The notes: generated by a model from the letters alone, not told the origin. Shown: positions 35,605 to 45,314, counted from the stretch's first letter. The stretch: DNA of 64,000 nt from Micromonospora_G sp040676775 (GCF_040676775.1 NZ_JBFAPP010000022.1:75813-139812); one strand, 5' to 3'. A program made the numbers and translations.

Positions 35605-38361
35605 CTAGCGGGACGGGGTGGGGAACTCCTCCAGGTACGCCTCGACCCGTTCGGCGGTCGCCGGACGGGCCAGCACGTAGCCCTGGCCGAACCGGCAGCC
35701 CGCCAGCCGGGCCTGTTCGACCTGCTCGACGGACTCCAGCCCCTCGGCGATGATCTCCATGCCGAGCCGCCGGCCGAGGCTCACCACCACGTCGATGACC
35801 GGCTTGCCCTGGCCCTGCCAGCCACTCGGCTCCGACACCAGCGCCCGGTTGATCTTCAGGATGTCGACCGGCATCCGCCGCAGGTGGGCCAGGGACGCCG
35901 GCCCCAGACCGAAGTCGTCCAGGGCGGTACGCACCCCGAGCGACCGCAGCCGGCCGAGCTGGCTCACCACCCCCAGCACGTCGACCTCGCCGCTCGGCTC
36001 GGAGATCTCGATCAGCAGCCGCTCGGGTTCGATCTGGTGCAGGGTGAGCGCCGCCGCGACCCGGCCGACGAAGTCCGGTCCGGTCAGCTCGGACACCGAC
36101 ACGTTCACCGACATCCACAGCCGGCGCCCGCCCCGGGACCACTCGGCGAGCCGGCGGCAGGCCTTGTGCAACACCCAACTGCCCAGCTCGTCCATCAGAC
36201 CCATGGCCTCGGCGACCGGGACGAGTTCGGCCGGCAGCACCGTACCGAGCACGGGGCTGCGCCAGCGCACCAGCGCCTCGGTGCCGACCGGGCGCTGGTC
36301 GTGCAGGTCGAGCACCGGCTGGTAGACCAGGTCGAACTCACCCCGCGCGGCGGCGCCGGGCAGTTCCCGTTCCAGGTCCATCCGGCGTACGAGCTGCTCC
36401 TCCAGGTAGCTGTCGTACCACTCGATCCGGTTGCGTCCGAGCTGCTGGGCCCGGCGCCGGGCCAGTTCCGCCCGGCGCAGCACGTCGTCCACGCCACTGC
36501 CGCCGGCCAGCTCGGCCAGGCCGATGCTCGCCTGCAGGCTCACGATCGTCCCCGGCAACTGGTACGGCTCGGTCAGCGCGGCGATCAGCCGGATGCCGAG
36601 CGCGTACGCGAGCATCGGGCCGTCGACGGTGACCACCGCGAACTCGTCCCCGCCCAGTCGGGCGACCACGTCGTCACATCCGGCGCCGGTACGCAGCCGC
36701 CGGCCGACCTCCACCAGCACCGCGTCGCCGACCTCCCGCCCACGGATCTCGTTGACCGCCGACATGCCGTGCAGGTCGACCACGAGCAGCGTGCCGGTGT
36801 GCCCGGCCAGCGACCGTTGGGTGACGATCGCCCGCATCAGGTCCCGCCGGTTGGCCAGCCCGGTGAGCTGGTCGGTGAAGGAGAGCTGGTGCACCCGGTG
36901 TTCGAGCTGCCGCCGTTCGCCGACGTCGCGGACGTGCACCACCAGCGCGCCGACCTCCGGCACCCCCCGCTGGTCGCTGACCGTGGACTCGGTGTCCCGC
37001 CAGATCCCGTGCCCGTCGCGCAGCCGGGCGGTGACCAGCGGGGTCCGCCCGGTGACCGGTGCCGGCGCGGTCAGCACGCCGGTCAGCATGGTGGTGACCG
37101 GGGCGGCGTCGTCCGGGTGCATCAGGTCGGCGAACGCCCGCCCTACCACGTCGGCGTCGGCCAGGCCGAACAGCCGGGCGGCGGCCGGTGACTGCCAGCG
37201 GATCAGCAGGTCGGCGCCGACCACCAGGGTCAGGTCGTTGGCTCCGGCGACCAGCGCCCGGAAGTGCGCCTCCTGGCTCACCAGCCGGCGGGCGTAACTG
37301 CGGATGTCGAGCACCGCGAAGACCTCGCGTACCACCAGGGTCGGTATCACCGCGAGGCCCAGCACGATCGAGGTGCGGTCGAACTCGCCGACCGTGACCA
37401 GGTGGTAGATCGCGGCCAGGGTGGCGACCACGGCGGGCACGGTGAGCAACGGGTACGCGGACAGGTGCGTCTCGGGCTCGCCCGGCGCGGGGGCTTTGGC
37501 GGCCGGGTTGGCGTACCGGGTGCCGGTGGCGGTCAGCATCGGCCCGATCACCAGCGGGACCGCCGCGGCCAGCGGCGCCCAGCCCGGTACGTCGTAGTGC
37601 AGCAGTACGCCGAGCGTGGCGAGCCCGAACACCGAGGCCCCGGCACCCGCGCCGCAGAGCCCGGCCACCCGCCGGTAGCCGGAGGAACGCAGGGCGGTGA
37701 CCGCGATGATCGACAACCCGCCCACGCCGAGCAGCGCCACGGCCAGGGCAACCGGTGGCATTCCGCCGCCCGGCGGCATCAGCCAGCCGGCGAAGGCGAG
37801 GCTGATGCCGAGGCTCAGCCCGTCGAAGCCGCGGCGCAGCCGCATCGACGTGGTGCTCGCCGCGCCGGGCAGGAGCAGGGCGCCGAGCAGGTACAGCGGC
37901 AGGGCGACGAGCAGCCCGGTGAGGAGCGCGGCCGGGTGCGCGGCGGCCGGCAGCAGTGGCAGGGCGAGTGCGGTGAGCCCGGTGGCCACCACCCCGGCGC
38001 CGAGGAAGCCGACGCCGCGACAGGGGCCGAAGCTGCGCCGGGCGGAATGGATGGCCAGCGCGAGCCGGATCAGCCGGGTGGCGGCCAGGGCGGAGACCAC
38101 GCCGACGGCGACAGCCAGGGCGAGGTACGCGGACAGGAGACCGGTGGAGCCGGCAAGCAGGAAACTTACTGCCGCCGATCCGGCGACGAGTTCCGGAAGC
38201 CGGATGGTGCGCCGGCGCTTTCCGGCGCGCGGGGGAGGCGCCACGGACACGGCGAAGTCGCCTTCTGCAGGGGGCACGGGGACGGTGTGGTGCGCGGGCG
38301 GTTCGGTGCGGGGGCGGAGCGGGTACGCCACAGGCGGTTTCGGCGGAGGGTTGCGGCGCAC
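35605..38361 (-). CDS. Membrane PAS-GGDEF-EAL protein with degenerate GGDEF site
   Basis: A 918-residue c-di-GMP protein: Pro-rich N-terminus, about ten hydrophobic helices, a PAS domain (LVAGANDLTLVVGADLLIRW), GGDEF and EAL. The EAL residues are all present (EALVRW, NVSV, EISE, DDFG, ILKI, AEGLE). GGDEF itself is kept, but the upstream metal/phosphate segment reads VVDLHGMSAVNE instead of the usual DxDxFKxxND, and the RxxD inhibitory site is lost (GCDD). I infer a phosphodiesterase with a regulatory or inactive cyclase domain. Start GTG 38361 is not strongly supported. Confidence 0.86.
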   Translation of the reverse strand: MRRNPPPKPPVAYPLRPRTEPPAHHTVPVPPAEGDFAVSVAPPPRAGKRRRTIRLPELVAGSAAVSFLLAGSTGLLSAYLALAVAVGVVSALAATRLIRLALAIHSARRSFGPCRGVGFLGAGVVATGLTALALPLLPAAAHPAALLTGLLVALPLYLLGALLLPGAASTTSMRLRRGFDGLSLGISLAFAGWLMPPGGGMPPVALAVALLGVGGLSIIAVTALRSSGYRRVAGLCGAGAGASVFGLATLGVLLHYDVPGWAPLAAAVPLVIGPMLTATGTRYANPAAKAPAPGEPETHLSAYPLLTVPAVVATLAAIYHLVTVGEFDRTSIVLGLAVIPTLVVREVFAVLDIRSYARRLVSQEAHFRALVAGANDLTLVVGADLLIRWQSPAAARLFGLADADVVGRAFADLMHPDDAAPVTTMLTGVLTAPAPVTGRTPLVTARLRDGHGIWRDTESTVSDQRGVPEVGALVVHVRDVGERRQLEHRVHQLSFTDQLTGLANRRDLMRAIVTQRSLAGHTGTLLVVDLHGMSAVNEIRGREVGDAVLVEVGRRLRTGAGCDDVVARLGGDEFAVVTVDGPMLAYALGIRLIAALTEPYQLPGTIVSLQASIGLAELAGGSGVDDVLRRAELARRRAQQLGRNRIEWYDSYLEEQLVRRMDLERELPGAAARGEFDLVYQPVLDLHDQRPVGTEALVRWRSPVLGTVLPAELVPVAEAMGLMDELGSWVLHKACRRLAEWSRGGRRLWMSVNVSVSELTGPDFVGRVAAALTLHQIEPERLLIEISEPSGEVDVLGVVSQLGRLRSLGVRTALDDFGLGPASLAHLRRMPVDILKINRALVSEPSGWQGQGKPVIDVVVSLGRRLGMEIIAEGLESVEQVEQARLAGCRFGQGYVLARPATAERVEAYLEEFPTPSR

Positions 38362-38552
38362 CTATCAACCGTCAACGAGGGATCGGGGGAGCGGTTACGC
38401 CCCGGTACGAAATATCTCGGTGACACCGCTCACTTTTGGTAATCACACGGCTACCCGTTTGGTCGCTTCGGTGTTTCCGGTCGGGTCGTCTCGGACCGGA
38501 CGGGTCGACTCCCACCGGTGACGGAGTCCGGACCGGGTGCGAAACTAGGGAG

Positions 38553-38951
38553 GTGACCAGCACCGATACCGTCCACTTCCGGTACAGCCAGGCGATCTGG
38601 GTGGCCGCCGTGATCGCGTTCATCAGCGCCCTGCCGCTGGCCAGCGCCGGTTGGTATTTCACCCCGATACTGCTCGTACCGCTGCTGATCGGCATCTGGG
38701 CCTGGCGGGCCGGCACCGACGCGGACCGCGCCGGGGTGAAGATCCGGGCCCTGTTCGGCCAGCGACTGATCCCGTGGCACGAGGTGGTCCAACTGGGCGT
38801 CGACGACCGGCGCCGGGTGATCGCGTCGCTCACCGGTGGCCAGGTCGTGTCGCTGCCCGCGGTGCCGGCCGACGGACTGCACCGGCTGGTCGCCGCCAGC
38901 GGTCAACACCTACTGGGTACGGACGACCAGGCGCCCTCCACCGCCGGGTGA
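38553..38951 (+). CDS. Small membrane protein with PH-like domain
   Basis: A 132-residue protein with two adjacent hydrophobic helices (AIWVAAVIAFISALPLA, FTPILLVPLLIGIWAW) followed by a bacterial PH-like (bPH) domain: VKIRALFGQRLIPWHEVVQL and SLTGGQVVSLPAVPADGL. Function unknown; such proteins are common in actinomycetes. The only sensible start is GTG 38553, whose Shine-Dalgarno-like GGGAG abuts it with no spacer, so initiation may be leaderless. It is divergent from the GGDEF-EAL gene. Confidence 0.75.
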   Translation: MTSTDTVHFRYSQAIWVAAVIAFISALPLASAGWYFTPILLVPLLIGIWAWRAGTDADRAGVKIRALFGQRLIPWHEVVQLGVDDRRRVIASLTGGQVVSLPAVPADGLHRLVAASGQHLLGTDDQAPSTAG

Positions 38952-38988
38952 CCCCGGCCGGGCCGGCTCGGCAGCCCTCGGCGTCGGC

Positions 38989-39915
38989 TCAGTAGCCGTC
39001 GACCACCTCGTTGAGCAGCGGCTCACCTGCCACGAGTCGGCGCAACTGGTCACCGGCGAGCCGGTAACCTCGCGGCAGCAGTCCGCGTACGGTGCCGCCG
39101 ACGTGCGGGGTGAGCAGGACGTTCGGCAACTCCCAGAGCGGATGGTCCGACGGCAGCGGCTCCGGGTCGGTCACGTCGAGAGCCGCGCTCAACCGGCCGG
39201 TCTTCAACTCCGCCACCAGGGCGTCGGTGTCGGCGACCGGGCCACGGGCCGCGTTCACCAGCAGCGCACCGTCCCGCATCGCGGCCAGGAAACGCGCGTC
39301 GACCAGCCCACGGGTCGCCTCGGTCAGCGGCACCAGCAGCACCACGACGTCCGCCGCCGGCAGCAACGCCGGCAACTCCGCGACCCCGCGTACGCCCTCG
39401 GCGGGGCGGGGTGTCCGGGCGACCAGGGTCAGCTCGACCTCGAACGGCAGCAGCCGGGCGGTCAGCGCCGCACCGATCGACCCGGCACCGACGATCAGCA
39501 CCCGCTTGCCGGCCAGCTCGTCGGTCGGCGTCGCCTGGGCGTACGACCACTCGTGGCGGGACTGGGCGCGCGCGAAGAACGGGAACATCCGCAGGTGGGC
39601 CAGGATCGCGGTGACCACCCACTCGGCGGTCGGCGAGTCGTGCACCCCCCGCGCGTCGCAGAGGACCACCCCGTCGGGCAGCCGGTCGGCCCAGGCGTCC
39701 GCGCCCGCGGTGAGCAACTGCACCACCCGCAGGTCGGGCAGGTCGGCGGCGAGGCGTACGACCTCGGAGCGGGCGAGGAACGGCGGCACCCAGAACGCCA
39801 CCCCGGACGGGTCCGACGGCAACCGGTCCGGGTCCGGGGCAACCTCGACGCGTACGCCCTCGGGGACCTCCCCGAGCATCGACCGGCCGTGCTCGTGCGG
39901 GATCCAAGCCTTCAC
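38989..39915 (-). CDS. D-2-hydroxyacid dehydrogenase
   Basis: A 308-residue NAD(P)-dependent oxidoreductase of the 2-hydroxyacid dehydrogenase family. The dinucleotide motif is VLIVGAGSIGAAL; the catalytic triad is Arg in NAARGP, Glu in DPEPLP and His in TPHVGG. It lacks the extra domains of SerA, and the substrate is not predictable (glyoxylate, hydroxypyruvate or other). It is followed by no close partner; the glycosyltransferase gene lies 28 bp upstream on the same strand, so they may be co-transcribed. Confidence 0.9.
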   Translation of the reverse strand: MKAWIPHEHGRSMLGEVPEGVRVEVAPDPDRLPSDPSGVAFWVPPFLARSEVVRLAADLPDLRVVQLLTAGADAWADRLPDGVVLCDARGVHDSPTAEWVVTAILAHLRMFPFFARAQSRHEWSYAQATPTDELAGKRVLIVGAGSIGAALTARLLPFEVELTLVARTPRPAEGVRGVAELPALLPAADVVVLLVPLTEATRGLVDARFLAAMRDGALLVNAARGPVADTDALVAELKTGRLSAALDVTDPEPLPSDHPLWELPNVLLTPHVGGTVRGLLPRGYRLAGDQLRRLVAGEPLLNEVVDGY

Positions 39916-39943
39916 AGCCGCCGACCCTAACCGCCGTACGCGC

Positions 39944-41674
39944 TCAGCGCCTCGGCAGGTCCACCCGTGTCGCCGGGTGGTAGATGTCGTACCCGGCGAC
40001 GCTCGTGCTGCTCACCGGCACCCCCGTCCCGGCCAGGTACGCGGCCACCGCCGCGCTCAGCGCCGTACCGGCCGGCAGCACGTACGCCGGACGCCCGGCC
40101 CGCCCGACCGCCTCCCGGTACGGCGGGTAGCGGTCCCAACCGGCCCGGAGGTCGTCCCTGATCACCGCGCAGACCAGCCGTTCCCGGGTCTGGAAGGTGA
40201 TGTCGTTGCAGGTCCAGTACTCGCCGTAAAACCGGTTCACGCCGAGCCGGTCCAGTGCCGCGACCAGTTCCCGCCGCTGGTCGGCCACCCGGCCCAGCTC
40301 CGGTACCCGGGTCACCAACTGCCCGGTGGCCACCGCCAGGCTGGCGGCCAACGCGGCCAGCAGCCCCCGCGCCGGCCAGGGCAGCCAGCCGGCCCGGCGC
40401 ACCTGCCCGGCCCAGCTCACCCGTTCGCCGGGCTCGGGCGCGGGCCGGTGCGACCAAGCTGTCGGCCGGTGCGACCAAGCTGTCGGCCGGTGCGACCAAA
40501 CCGTCGGCCGGCGCGAGCGGGACGCTGCGGTTGCCGCTGACCAGAGCGGCCAGAGCAGGGCCGGGAACGAGATCAGCAGGCAGGAGAGGTAGCGGGCGCT
40601 CTCCACCCGCGTGTTCGCGGCGACGCTGCTGGTCGCGTACGCGATCAGGCTCAGCGCGGCACCGACCACCAGGACCAGCCGACCGCCCTGGCGGACCCGC
40701 TCGACACCGGACGCGGCCCGCAGCGCACCGACCGCCAGCACCCCGGCCACCACCAGCAGGATCGGGCCGGCCACACCCCACCAGAGCTGCCACGGCGCGC
40801 ACCGCCCCGGCGCGCAGAACCCGGTGCCCATCGGCAGGCCGAACAGGATCCCGCCGTGCAGCCGGTCCGGCCACGACGCGCCCGGCTCACCGCCGAGGGT
40901 GGTGTAGCTGGCCAGCGAACGGTTCTCCGGCGCGGCGGTCAGGTTGTGCGCCACGATCGGCACCAGGCCGACCAGCAGACCACCGCCGAGCGCCAGCCCG
41001 GCCCGGCCGGTCAGCTCCCGCCGGCCGACCACGAGCAGCAGCAGACCGGCCGCGCCGACGTACGGCAGTACCAGCCAGTCGTCCCAGAGCGTGAGCCCGG
41101 CGACCAGCCCGAACCCGGCGTACGCGACCAGCCGGCGCCGGCCCGCCCAACGGGCGAGGCCGAGGTTGACCGCGAGCAGCGCCAGCAGCACCCCGGCGGG
41201 ATTCATCTCCGGATAGCCCCCGGCGGTGACGAGCTGGTTCTTCAGCACCCGGTCGGAGCCGAACGCCAGCAGTCCCACCGTGACGGTGGCCAGCCACGGG
41301 GTGTAGAGCCGGCGGGCGAGTTGCCAGGCCAGGGCCAGGAACGCGGCGTAGAGCAGCAGGTTCGGCAGGCGCAGGGCGAGGGTGGACGGGCCGAAGACGG
41401 CGAACAGCGGCGCCGCGAGGTACGACTCCAGCGCACCCATGTAGTGCTGGCCGTAGAAGAAGAGCGGGAACTCCCGGCCCTGCGCCACGTGCATCGCGAC
41501 CAGCCCGCTCGTCGCCTCGTCACTGTTGGCCGGTGGCACCTCGTGGAGCAGCAGGACCAGCCGGTAGACGACGCCGGCCAGGCCGAACGCGACCGCCACC
41601 GGCAACGCGAGACGCTGGCGCCGGTCGTACGCCGCCTCGGATTCCGCCGGCTGCGCCACCGTACCGACCACCAC
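39944..41674 (-). CDS. GT-C type membrane glycosyltransferase
   Basis: About 576 residues and 10-12 membrane helices, in the layout of GT39/ArnT-like enzymes that use polyprenyl-phosphate sugars. The first outer loop carries an acidic pair (PPANSDEAT) and QHYMGALESYLAAPLF, both typical. The C-terminal quarter is a soluble outer domain with CNDITFQTRE. An Arg/Pro/Trp/Ser/His repeat (RPTAWSH three times) sits in a loop. Several GTG starts are possible; I use 41674, with a TAAGAC -10-like hexamer just upstream. The acceptor is unknown. Confidence 0.8.
   Translation of the reverse strand: MVVGTVAQPAESEAAYDRRQRLALPVAVAFGLAGVVYRLVLLLHEVPPANSDEATSGLVAMHVAQGREFPLFFYGQHYMGALESYLAAPLFAVFGPSTLALRLPNLLLYAAFLALAWQLARRLYTPWLATVTVGLLAFGSDRVLKNQLVTAGGYPEMNPAGVLLALLAVNLGLARWAGRRRLVAYAGFGLVAGLTLWDDWLVLPYVGAAGLLLLVVGRRELTGRAGLALGGGLLVGLVPIVAHNLTAAPENRSLASYTTLGGEPGASWPDRLHGGILFGLPMGTGFCAPGRCAPWQLWWGVAGPILLVVAGVLAVGALRAASGVERVRQGGRLVLVVGAALSLIAYATSSVAANTRVESARYLSCLLISFPALLWPLWSAATAASRSRRPTVWSHRPTAWSHRPTAWSHRPAPEPGERVSWAGQVRRAGWLPWPARGLLAALAASLAVATGQLVTRVPELGRVADQRRELVAALDRLGVNRFYGEYWTCNDITFQTRERLVCAVIRDDLRAGWDRYPPYREAVGRAGRPAYVLPAGTALSAAVAAYLAGTGVPVSSTSVAGYDIYHPATRVDLPRR
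40445..40507. repeat. 21-bp tandem repeat in the glycosyltransferase gene
   Basis: Three 21-base units (40445, 40466, 40487); the first two are identical and the third has three changes. They encode RPTAWSH/RPTVWSH in a predicted loop. This is the second gene in the window with an in-frame 21-bp array. Confidence 0.88.
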
Positions 41675-41955
41675 GGGCGCGAGTCTTACATGTTTGCAGT
41701 GATTTACCCGTTTGACGCACCCGTCGCCATCACCGCTGGTCGTCGGCACGCGACGATCCGCAGTCACCATCGCCGGTTGCCAAGTCCGACGGAACCGGGG
41801 AACCGGGTCCGCGACTCTCCACCGCGACCGCTGGCGCCACGACCACCGCGGCCGGCGGGTCGCCCAGGGCGGCGGACCAGCGAATCGTCGAAGGAGTGTG
41901 CCGATTGATCGAGCACGACACGGGGCGCCCGTCCGCTCCGGCTAGGCTGGGCCGG

Positions 41956-43143
41956 GTGAACGTTCGCCCCCCGTACCCCCGCCGCACCCGGACCCGGGCG
42001 GCGGTCGCGTTCTGCGCGGCGGCCGTCCTCGCGACCAGCGGATGCGCCTTCGGCGACCCGGAGCCCGACCCCGCCGGCGAACCACCCACCTTCCCCACCC
42101 CGTCGGTCACCGCCACCGCCCGGCCCGGCGGCGTCGACCAGCAGGTCGCGGCGACGGTCCTGGCCAGCGGCCTGCGCGTGCCGTGGGGCATCGCCTTCCT
42201 GCCCGACGGCGGCGCACTGGTCACCGAGCGGGACAGCGCCAAGATCCTCAAGGTCGGGCCGGAGTCCGACACCGACGGGCTCAAGGTCAGCACCGTGCAG
42301 ACCCTCACCGAGGTGGACGCGGCCGGCGAGGGCGGGCTGATGGGTATCGCCGTCTCACCGGCCTACGACCAGGACAAGACCGTCTTCGTCTACTACTCCA
42401 CCGGCCAGGACAACCGGATCGCCAAGCTGGTCCTCGGCGAGAAGCCGGCCCCGATCGTCACCGGCATCCCGCTCTCCGGCATCCACAACGGCGGGCGGCT
42501 CGCGTTCGGCCCGGACGGCTACCTCTACGCCACCACCGGCGACGCCTCCCAGCGCGGCCTGTCCCAGGACCCGAAGAGCCTCGGCGGCAAGATCCTGCGG
42601 ATGACACCGGACGGCAAGCCCGCCCCCGGCAACCCGTTCCCCAACTCGCTGGTCTGGACCCTCGGCCACCGCAACGTGCAGGGCATCGCCTGGGACGCGA
42701 ACAAACGCCTCTACGCCAGCGAGTTCGGCCAGAACACCTGGGACGAGATCAACCTCATCGAGCCCGGCAAGAACTACGGCTGGCCCGAGGTCGAGGGAGA
42801 AGGCGGCGCCGAAACCGACCCGAAGTTCAGCAAGCCGCTGGCCGTCTGGAAGACCGCCGACGCCTCCTGCTCCGGTGTCGCCGTGGTGGAGAACCTGCTC
42901 GCCGCGGCATGCCTGCGCGGCGAACGGATCTGGTTGCTCGAACTGACCGCCGCCGGTGGAGTGCTCGGCCAACCCCGCTCCATCCTCAACGGCGAGTACG
43001 GCCGGCTGCGTACCGCCGTCGCCGCCCCCGACGGCTCACTCTGGATCTCCACCTCCAACCACGACGGCCGCGGCGACGCCGCCCCGACCGACGACCGGAT
43101 CATCCGGCTCGTCTTCTCCGGCGGCGGCGCCGGCCGAAGCTGA
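41956..43143 (+). CDS. PQQ-type sugar dehydrogenase, lipoprotein
   Basis: A 395-residue secreted beta-propeller of the glucose/sorbosone dehydrogenase family. VPWGIAFLPDGGALVTER, the catalytic-type His in IHNGGRLAFGPDGYLYATTGD, GHRNVQGIAWD and SEFGQNTWDEINLIEPGKNYGWP are the family blocks. The N-terminus (RTRAAVAFCAAAVLATSGC) is a lipoprotein-like signal with Cys at about residue 31, though the lipobox is not ideal. Start GTG 41956. It would oxidise sugars outside the cell if PQQ is supplied; no pqq genes are here. Confidence 0.87.
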   Translation: MNVRPPYPRRTRTRAAVAFCAAAVLATSGCAFGDPEPDPAGEPPTFPTPSVTATARPGGVDQQVAATVLASGLRVPWGIAFLPDGGALVTERDSAKILKVGPESDTDGLKVSTVQTLTEVDAAGEGGLMGIAVSPAYDQDKTVFVYYSTGQDNRIAKLVLGEKPAPIVTGIPLSGIHNGGRLAFGPDGYLYATTGDASQRGLSQDPKSLGGKILRMTPDGKPAPGNPFPNSLVWTLGHRNVQGIAWDANKRLYASEFGQNTWDEINLIEPGKNYGWPEVEGEGGAETDPKFSKPLAVWKTADASCSGVAVVENLLAAACLRGERIWLLELTAAGGVLGQPRSILNGEYGRLRTAVAAPDGSLWISTSNHDGRGDAAPTDDRIIRLVFSGGGAGRS

Positions 43144-43243
43144 CCGAACCGCACCATCGAGACGGACGGGTACCACACGATGTATTCCAACCAGCCTGAC
43201 CGGGTTTCCGGAGAACCCGTACCGGGCAGGGAATGATTTGCAC

Positions 43244-44920
43244 ATGGACAGGCACGCGAACGACGACGAGCAGCCGCCCGGCACCGGCCACCCCCCGGCC
43301 GCCCGCCGCCGGGCGGGCTCGACGCTCCGCCTGATCACCCGCCCGGTACGGGCGGTCCTGCGGCTCACCGGCCGGGGACTGACCTCGAAACCCGCCCGGC
43401 GTACGGGGATGGGCCTGAGCATCGTCCTGGTGGCGCTCGCAGGTGTGGTCGGCGGAGTGCTGCTCGCCGGCCGGGTGAACGTCGACATCGGGCCGTTCCG
43501 GGCCGAGATGGCGATCACCCCCACGGTCAGCGGCGGCACCTCGGTCGACATCCCGCCCCTGGGTTCGCTCCAGATCGACAGCCACGCCGGCCCCGCCCAC
43601 CTGTCGATCCAGCTCGGCTCGCTCGACCTGCGCCGGACCGAGGCGCTGATCGGTGACCCGGCCGGCATCGCCCGCGCCAGTCAGTCCGCCGTCTCCGACG
43701 TCACCAACGGTGTCATCCGGGTCGGGCTGCGTACCGTCTCGGTTGCCGTACTGGCCACGTTGGTGCTGGCCTTCCTGGTGTTCCGCAACACCCGCCGGGT
43801 CGCCTGGGCCGGCGGGCTGGCACTGCTGCTCAGCGGCGGCAGCCTCGGCGTCGCCGCGCTGACCATCCGGCCGGAGTCGGTCGAGGAACCCCGCTACGAG
43901 GGGCTGCTGGTCAACGCCCCGGCCGTGGTCGGCGACGCCCGACGCATCGCCAACGACTACGGCAAGTACGCCGACCAGGTGCAACGGCTCGTCGGCAACG
44001 TCAGCAAGCTCTACACCACCGTCTCCGCGCTCCCGGTCTTCGAACCGGCCCAGGGCACCACCCGGGTGCTGCACGTCTCCGACATCCACCTCAACCCGAC
44101 CGGGTGGCAGGTGATGCGGACCGTGGTGGAGCAGTTCGACATCGACGTGGTGATCGACACCGGGGACATCACCGACTGGGGCAGCGAACCGGAGGCGTCC
44201 TTCCTCGGCTCCATCGGCGTCCTGCAGGTGCCGTACGTCTTCATCCGGGGCAACCACGACTCGGCCGCCACCGCCGCCGCCGTGGCCCGGCAACCGAACG
44301 CGATCGTGCTCGACAACACCGTCCGGACCGTCGCCGGGCTGACCATCGCCGGCATCGGCGACCCCCGTTTCACCCCGGACAAGGAGACCTCGCCGAACGG
44401 GTCCGGCGCCACGCCACAGGTGATGGAGCAGGTCACCGGAGCGGGCGAGAAACTGGCCGCGACCGTACGGGCGGCGCAGCCACCGGTCGACATCGCGCTC
44501 GTACACGACCCCGCGTCCGGTGTCGCGCTCAACGGCACCTGTCCGCTGGTGCTGGCCGGTCACGTACACCACCGTGAGATCGACCCGCTGCCCCAACTGC
44601 CCGGTCAGCCGCCGACCCTGATGCTGGTCGAGGGCTCCACCGGTGGCGCCGGCCTACGCGGCCTGGAGGGCGAGAAGCCGCTGCCCCTGGCCCTGTCGGT
44701 GCTCTACTTCGACCAGCAGAAGATGCTCCAGGCGTACGACGACATCCAGGTCGGCGGCACCGGCCAGGCCCAGGTCAGCCTCGAACGGCACCTGGTCCAG
44801 CCGCCGCAGCCCACCCCCACCACCAGCGCCACCCCCTCCCCCGGCGCGACCATCCCCGGCCCGTCGCTGCCCGGCACCCCACCCCCGGTCATCCCACCCA
44901 CCCCCACCCCCACCCGCTAG
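43244..44920 (+). CDS. Membrane-bound metallophosphoesterase
   Basis: A 558-residue protein. One hydrophobic helix near residues 52-75, an outer beta segment, two more helices (about 165-215), then a calcineurin-type phosphoesterase domain: SDIHLNP, DTGDITDWG, RGNHDSAA, VHD and GHVHH supply the two-metal ligands. Topology places the enzyme outside. A Pro/Thr-rich tail follows. Start ATG 43244 has AGGGAA about nine bases upstream. Related actinobacterial proteins are only known as putative phosphoesterases; the substrate is unknown. Confidence 0.87.
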   Translation: MDRHANDDEQPPGTGHPPAARRRAGSTLRLITRPVRAVLRLTGRGLTSKPARRTGMGLSIVLVALAGVVGGVLLAGRVNVDIGPFRAEMAITPTVSGGTSVDIPPLGSLQIDSHAGPAHLSIQLGSLDLRRTEALIGDPAGIARASQSAVSDVTNGVIRVGLRTVSVAVLATLVLAFLVFRNTRRVAWAGGLALLLSGGSLGVAALTIRPESVEEPRYEGLLVNAPAVVGDARRIANDYGKYADQVQRLVGNVSKLYTTVSALPVFEPAQGTTRVLHVSDIHLNPTGWQVMRTVVEQFDIDVVIDTGDITDWGSEPEASFLGSIGVLQVPYVFIRGNHDSAATAAAVARQPNAIVLDNTVRTVAGLTIAGIGDPRFTPDKETSPNGSGATPQVMEQVTGAGEKLAATVRAAQPPVDIALVHDPASGVALNGTCPLVLAGHVHHREIDPLPQLPGQPPTLMLVEGSTGGAGLRGLEGEKPLPLALSVLYFDQQKMLQAYDDIQVGGTGQAQVSLERHLVQPPQPTPTTSATPSPGATIPGPSLPGTPPPVIPPTPTPTR

Positions 44921-44937
44921 GGGTAGCGGCGGTAAGC

Positions 44938-44976
44938 GCCGAGGCCAAGATCGGGCGACATCGTCGGGGCCTCGGC
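44938..44976 (+). terminator. Hairpin after the phosphoesterase gene
   Basis: GCCGAGGCC (44938-44946) pairs with GGCCTCGGC (44968-44976); the 21-base loop has minor internal pairing. It begins 17 bases past the stop. No T-tract. Confidence 0.5.
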
Positions 44977-45291
44977 CATCACGGGCCGGGCGGCTTCCGC
45001 GTCCACTCTCGGTGGTGCGGGTACACCCGGCTCCCATCGATCACGTTGCGTAGCCAGCCAGGCGCACACCGAGACAGCTCGCCGACGCAGACGCCGATCG
45101 ATGCGGCAACCAGGAACCTTTGTTTATCAGGCAAGATTCCGTCGAACCAAGCTGAACCGATAGCGATCACATAGACCGTAGACGATCGCACTTAGTTACC
45201 GGGTATACACGTGTAACGATGTCATGTATGGTTTCAATCAATAGCGACAACCTCGCGGGGGGAGTGGTCGTTGACTGTAATCCAGATGGCC
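44977..45291. other. Gap upstream of the secreted inhibitor gene
   Basis: About 315 bases with lower GC than the surroundings (notably 45110-45240) and no convincing gene; a 70-codon minus-strand frame at 44979-45191 has poor coding character. The right half probably holds the promoter of the inhibitor gene: GTTAC and GTAAC (about 45196-45218) form an inverted repeat around GTATAC, and a TTGACT hexamer lies at about 45270. Confidence 0.45.
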
Positions 45292-45314
45292 CCGCTCTCT
45301 CCAAAAGAGAGCGG
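45292..45314 (+). promoter_or_regulatory. Hairpin overlapping the ribosome-binding site
   Basis: CCGCTCTCT (45292-45300) pairs perfectly with AGAGAGCGG (45306-45314) around a five-base loop. The last two bases are the first two of the GGAGG Shine-Dalgarno sequence (45313-45317) of the inhibitor gene, so folding would hinder translation. Confidence 0.6.

Noticed and set aside
44921..45060. Possible tRNA-like region after the phosphoesterase gene
   Set aside because: Some stems form, but there is no T-loop GTTCRA motif or anticodon arm; better read as a terminator.
44979..45191. 70-codon minus-strand ORF in the 44.9-45.3 kb gap
   Set aside because: No ribosome site, mixed codon bias and no similarity I recognise; the region looks intergenic.
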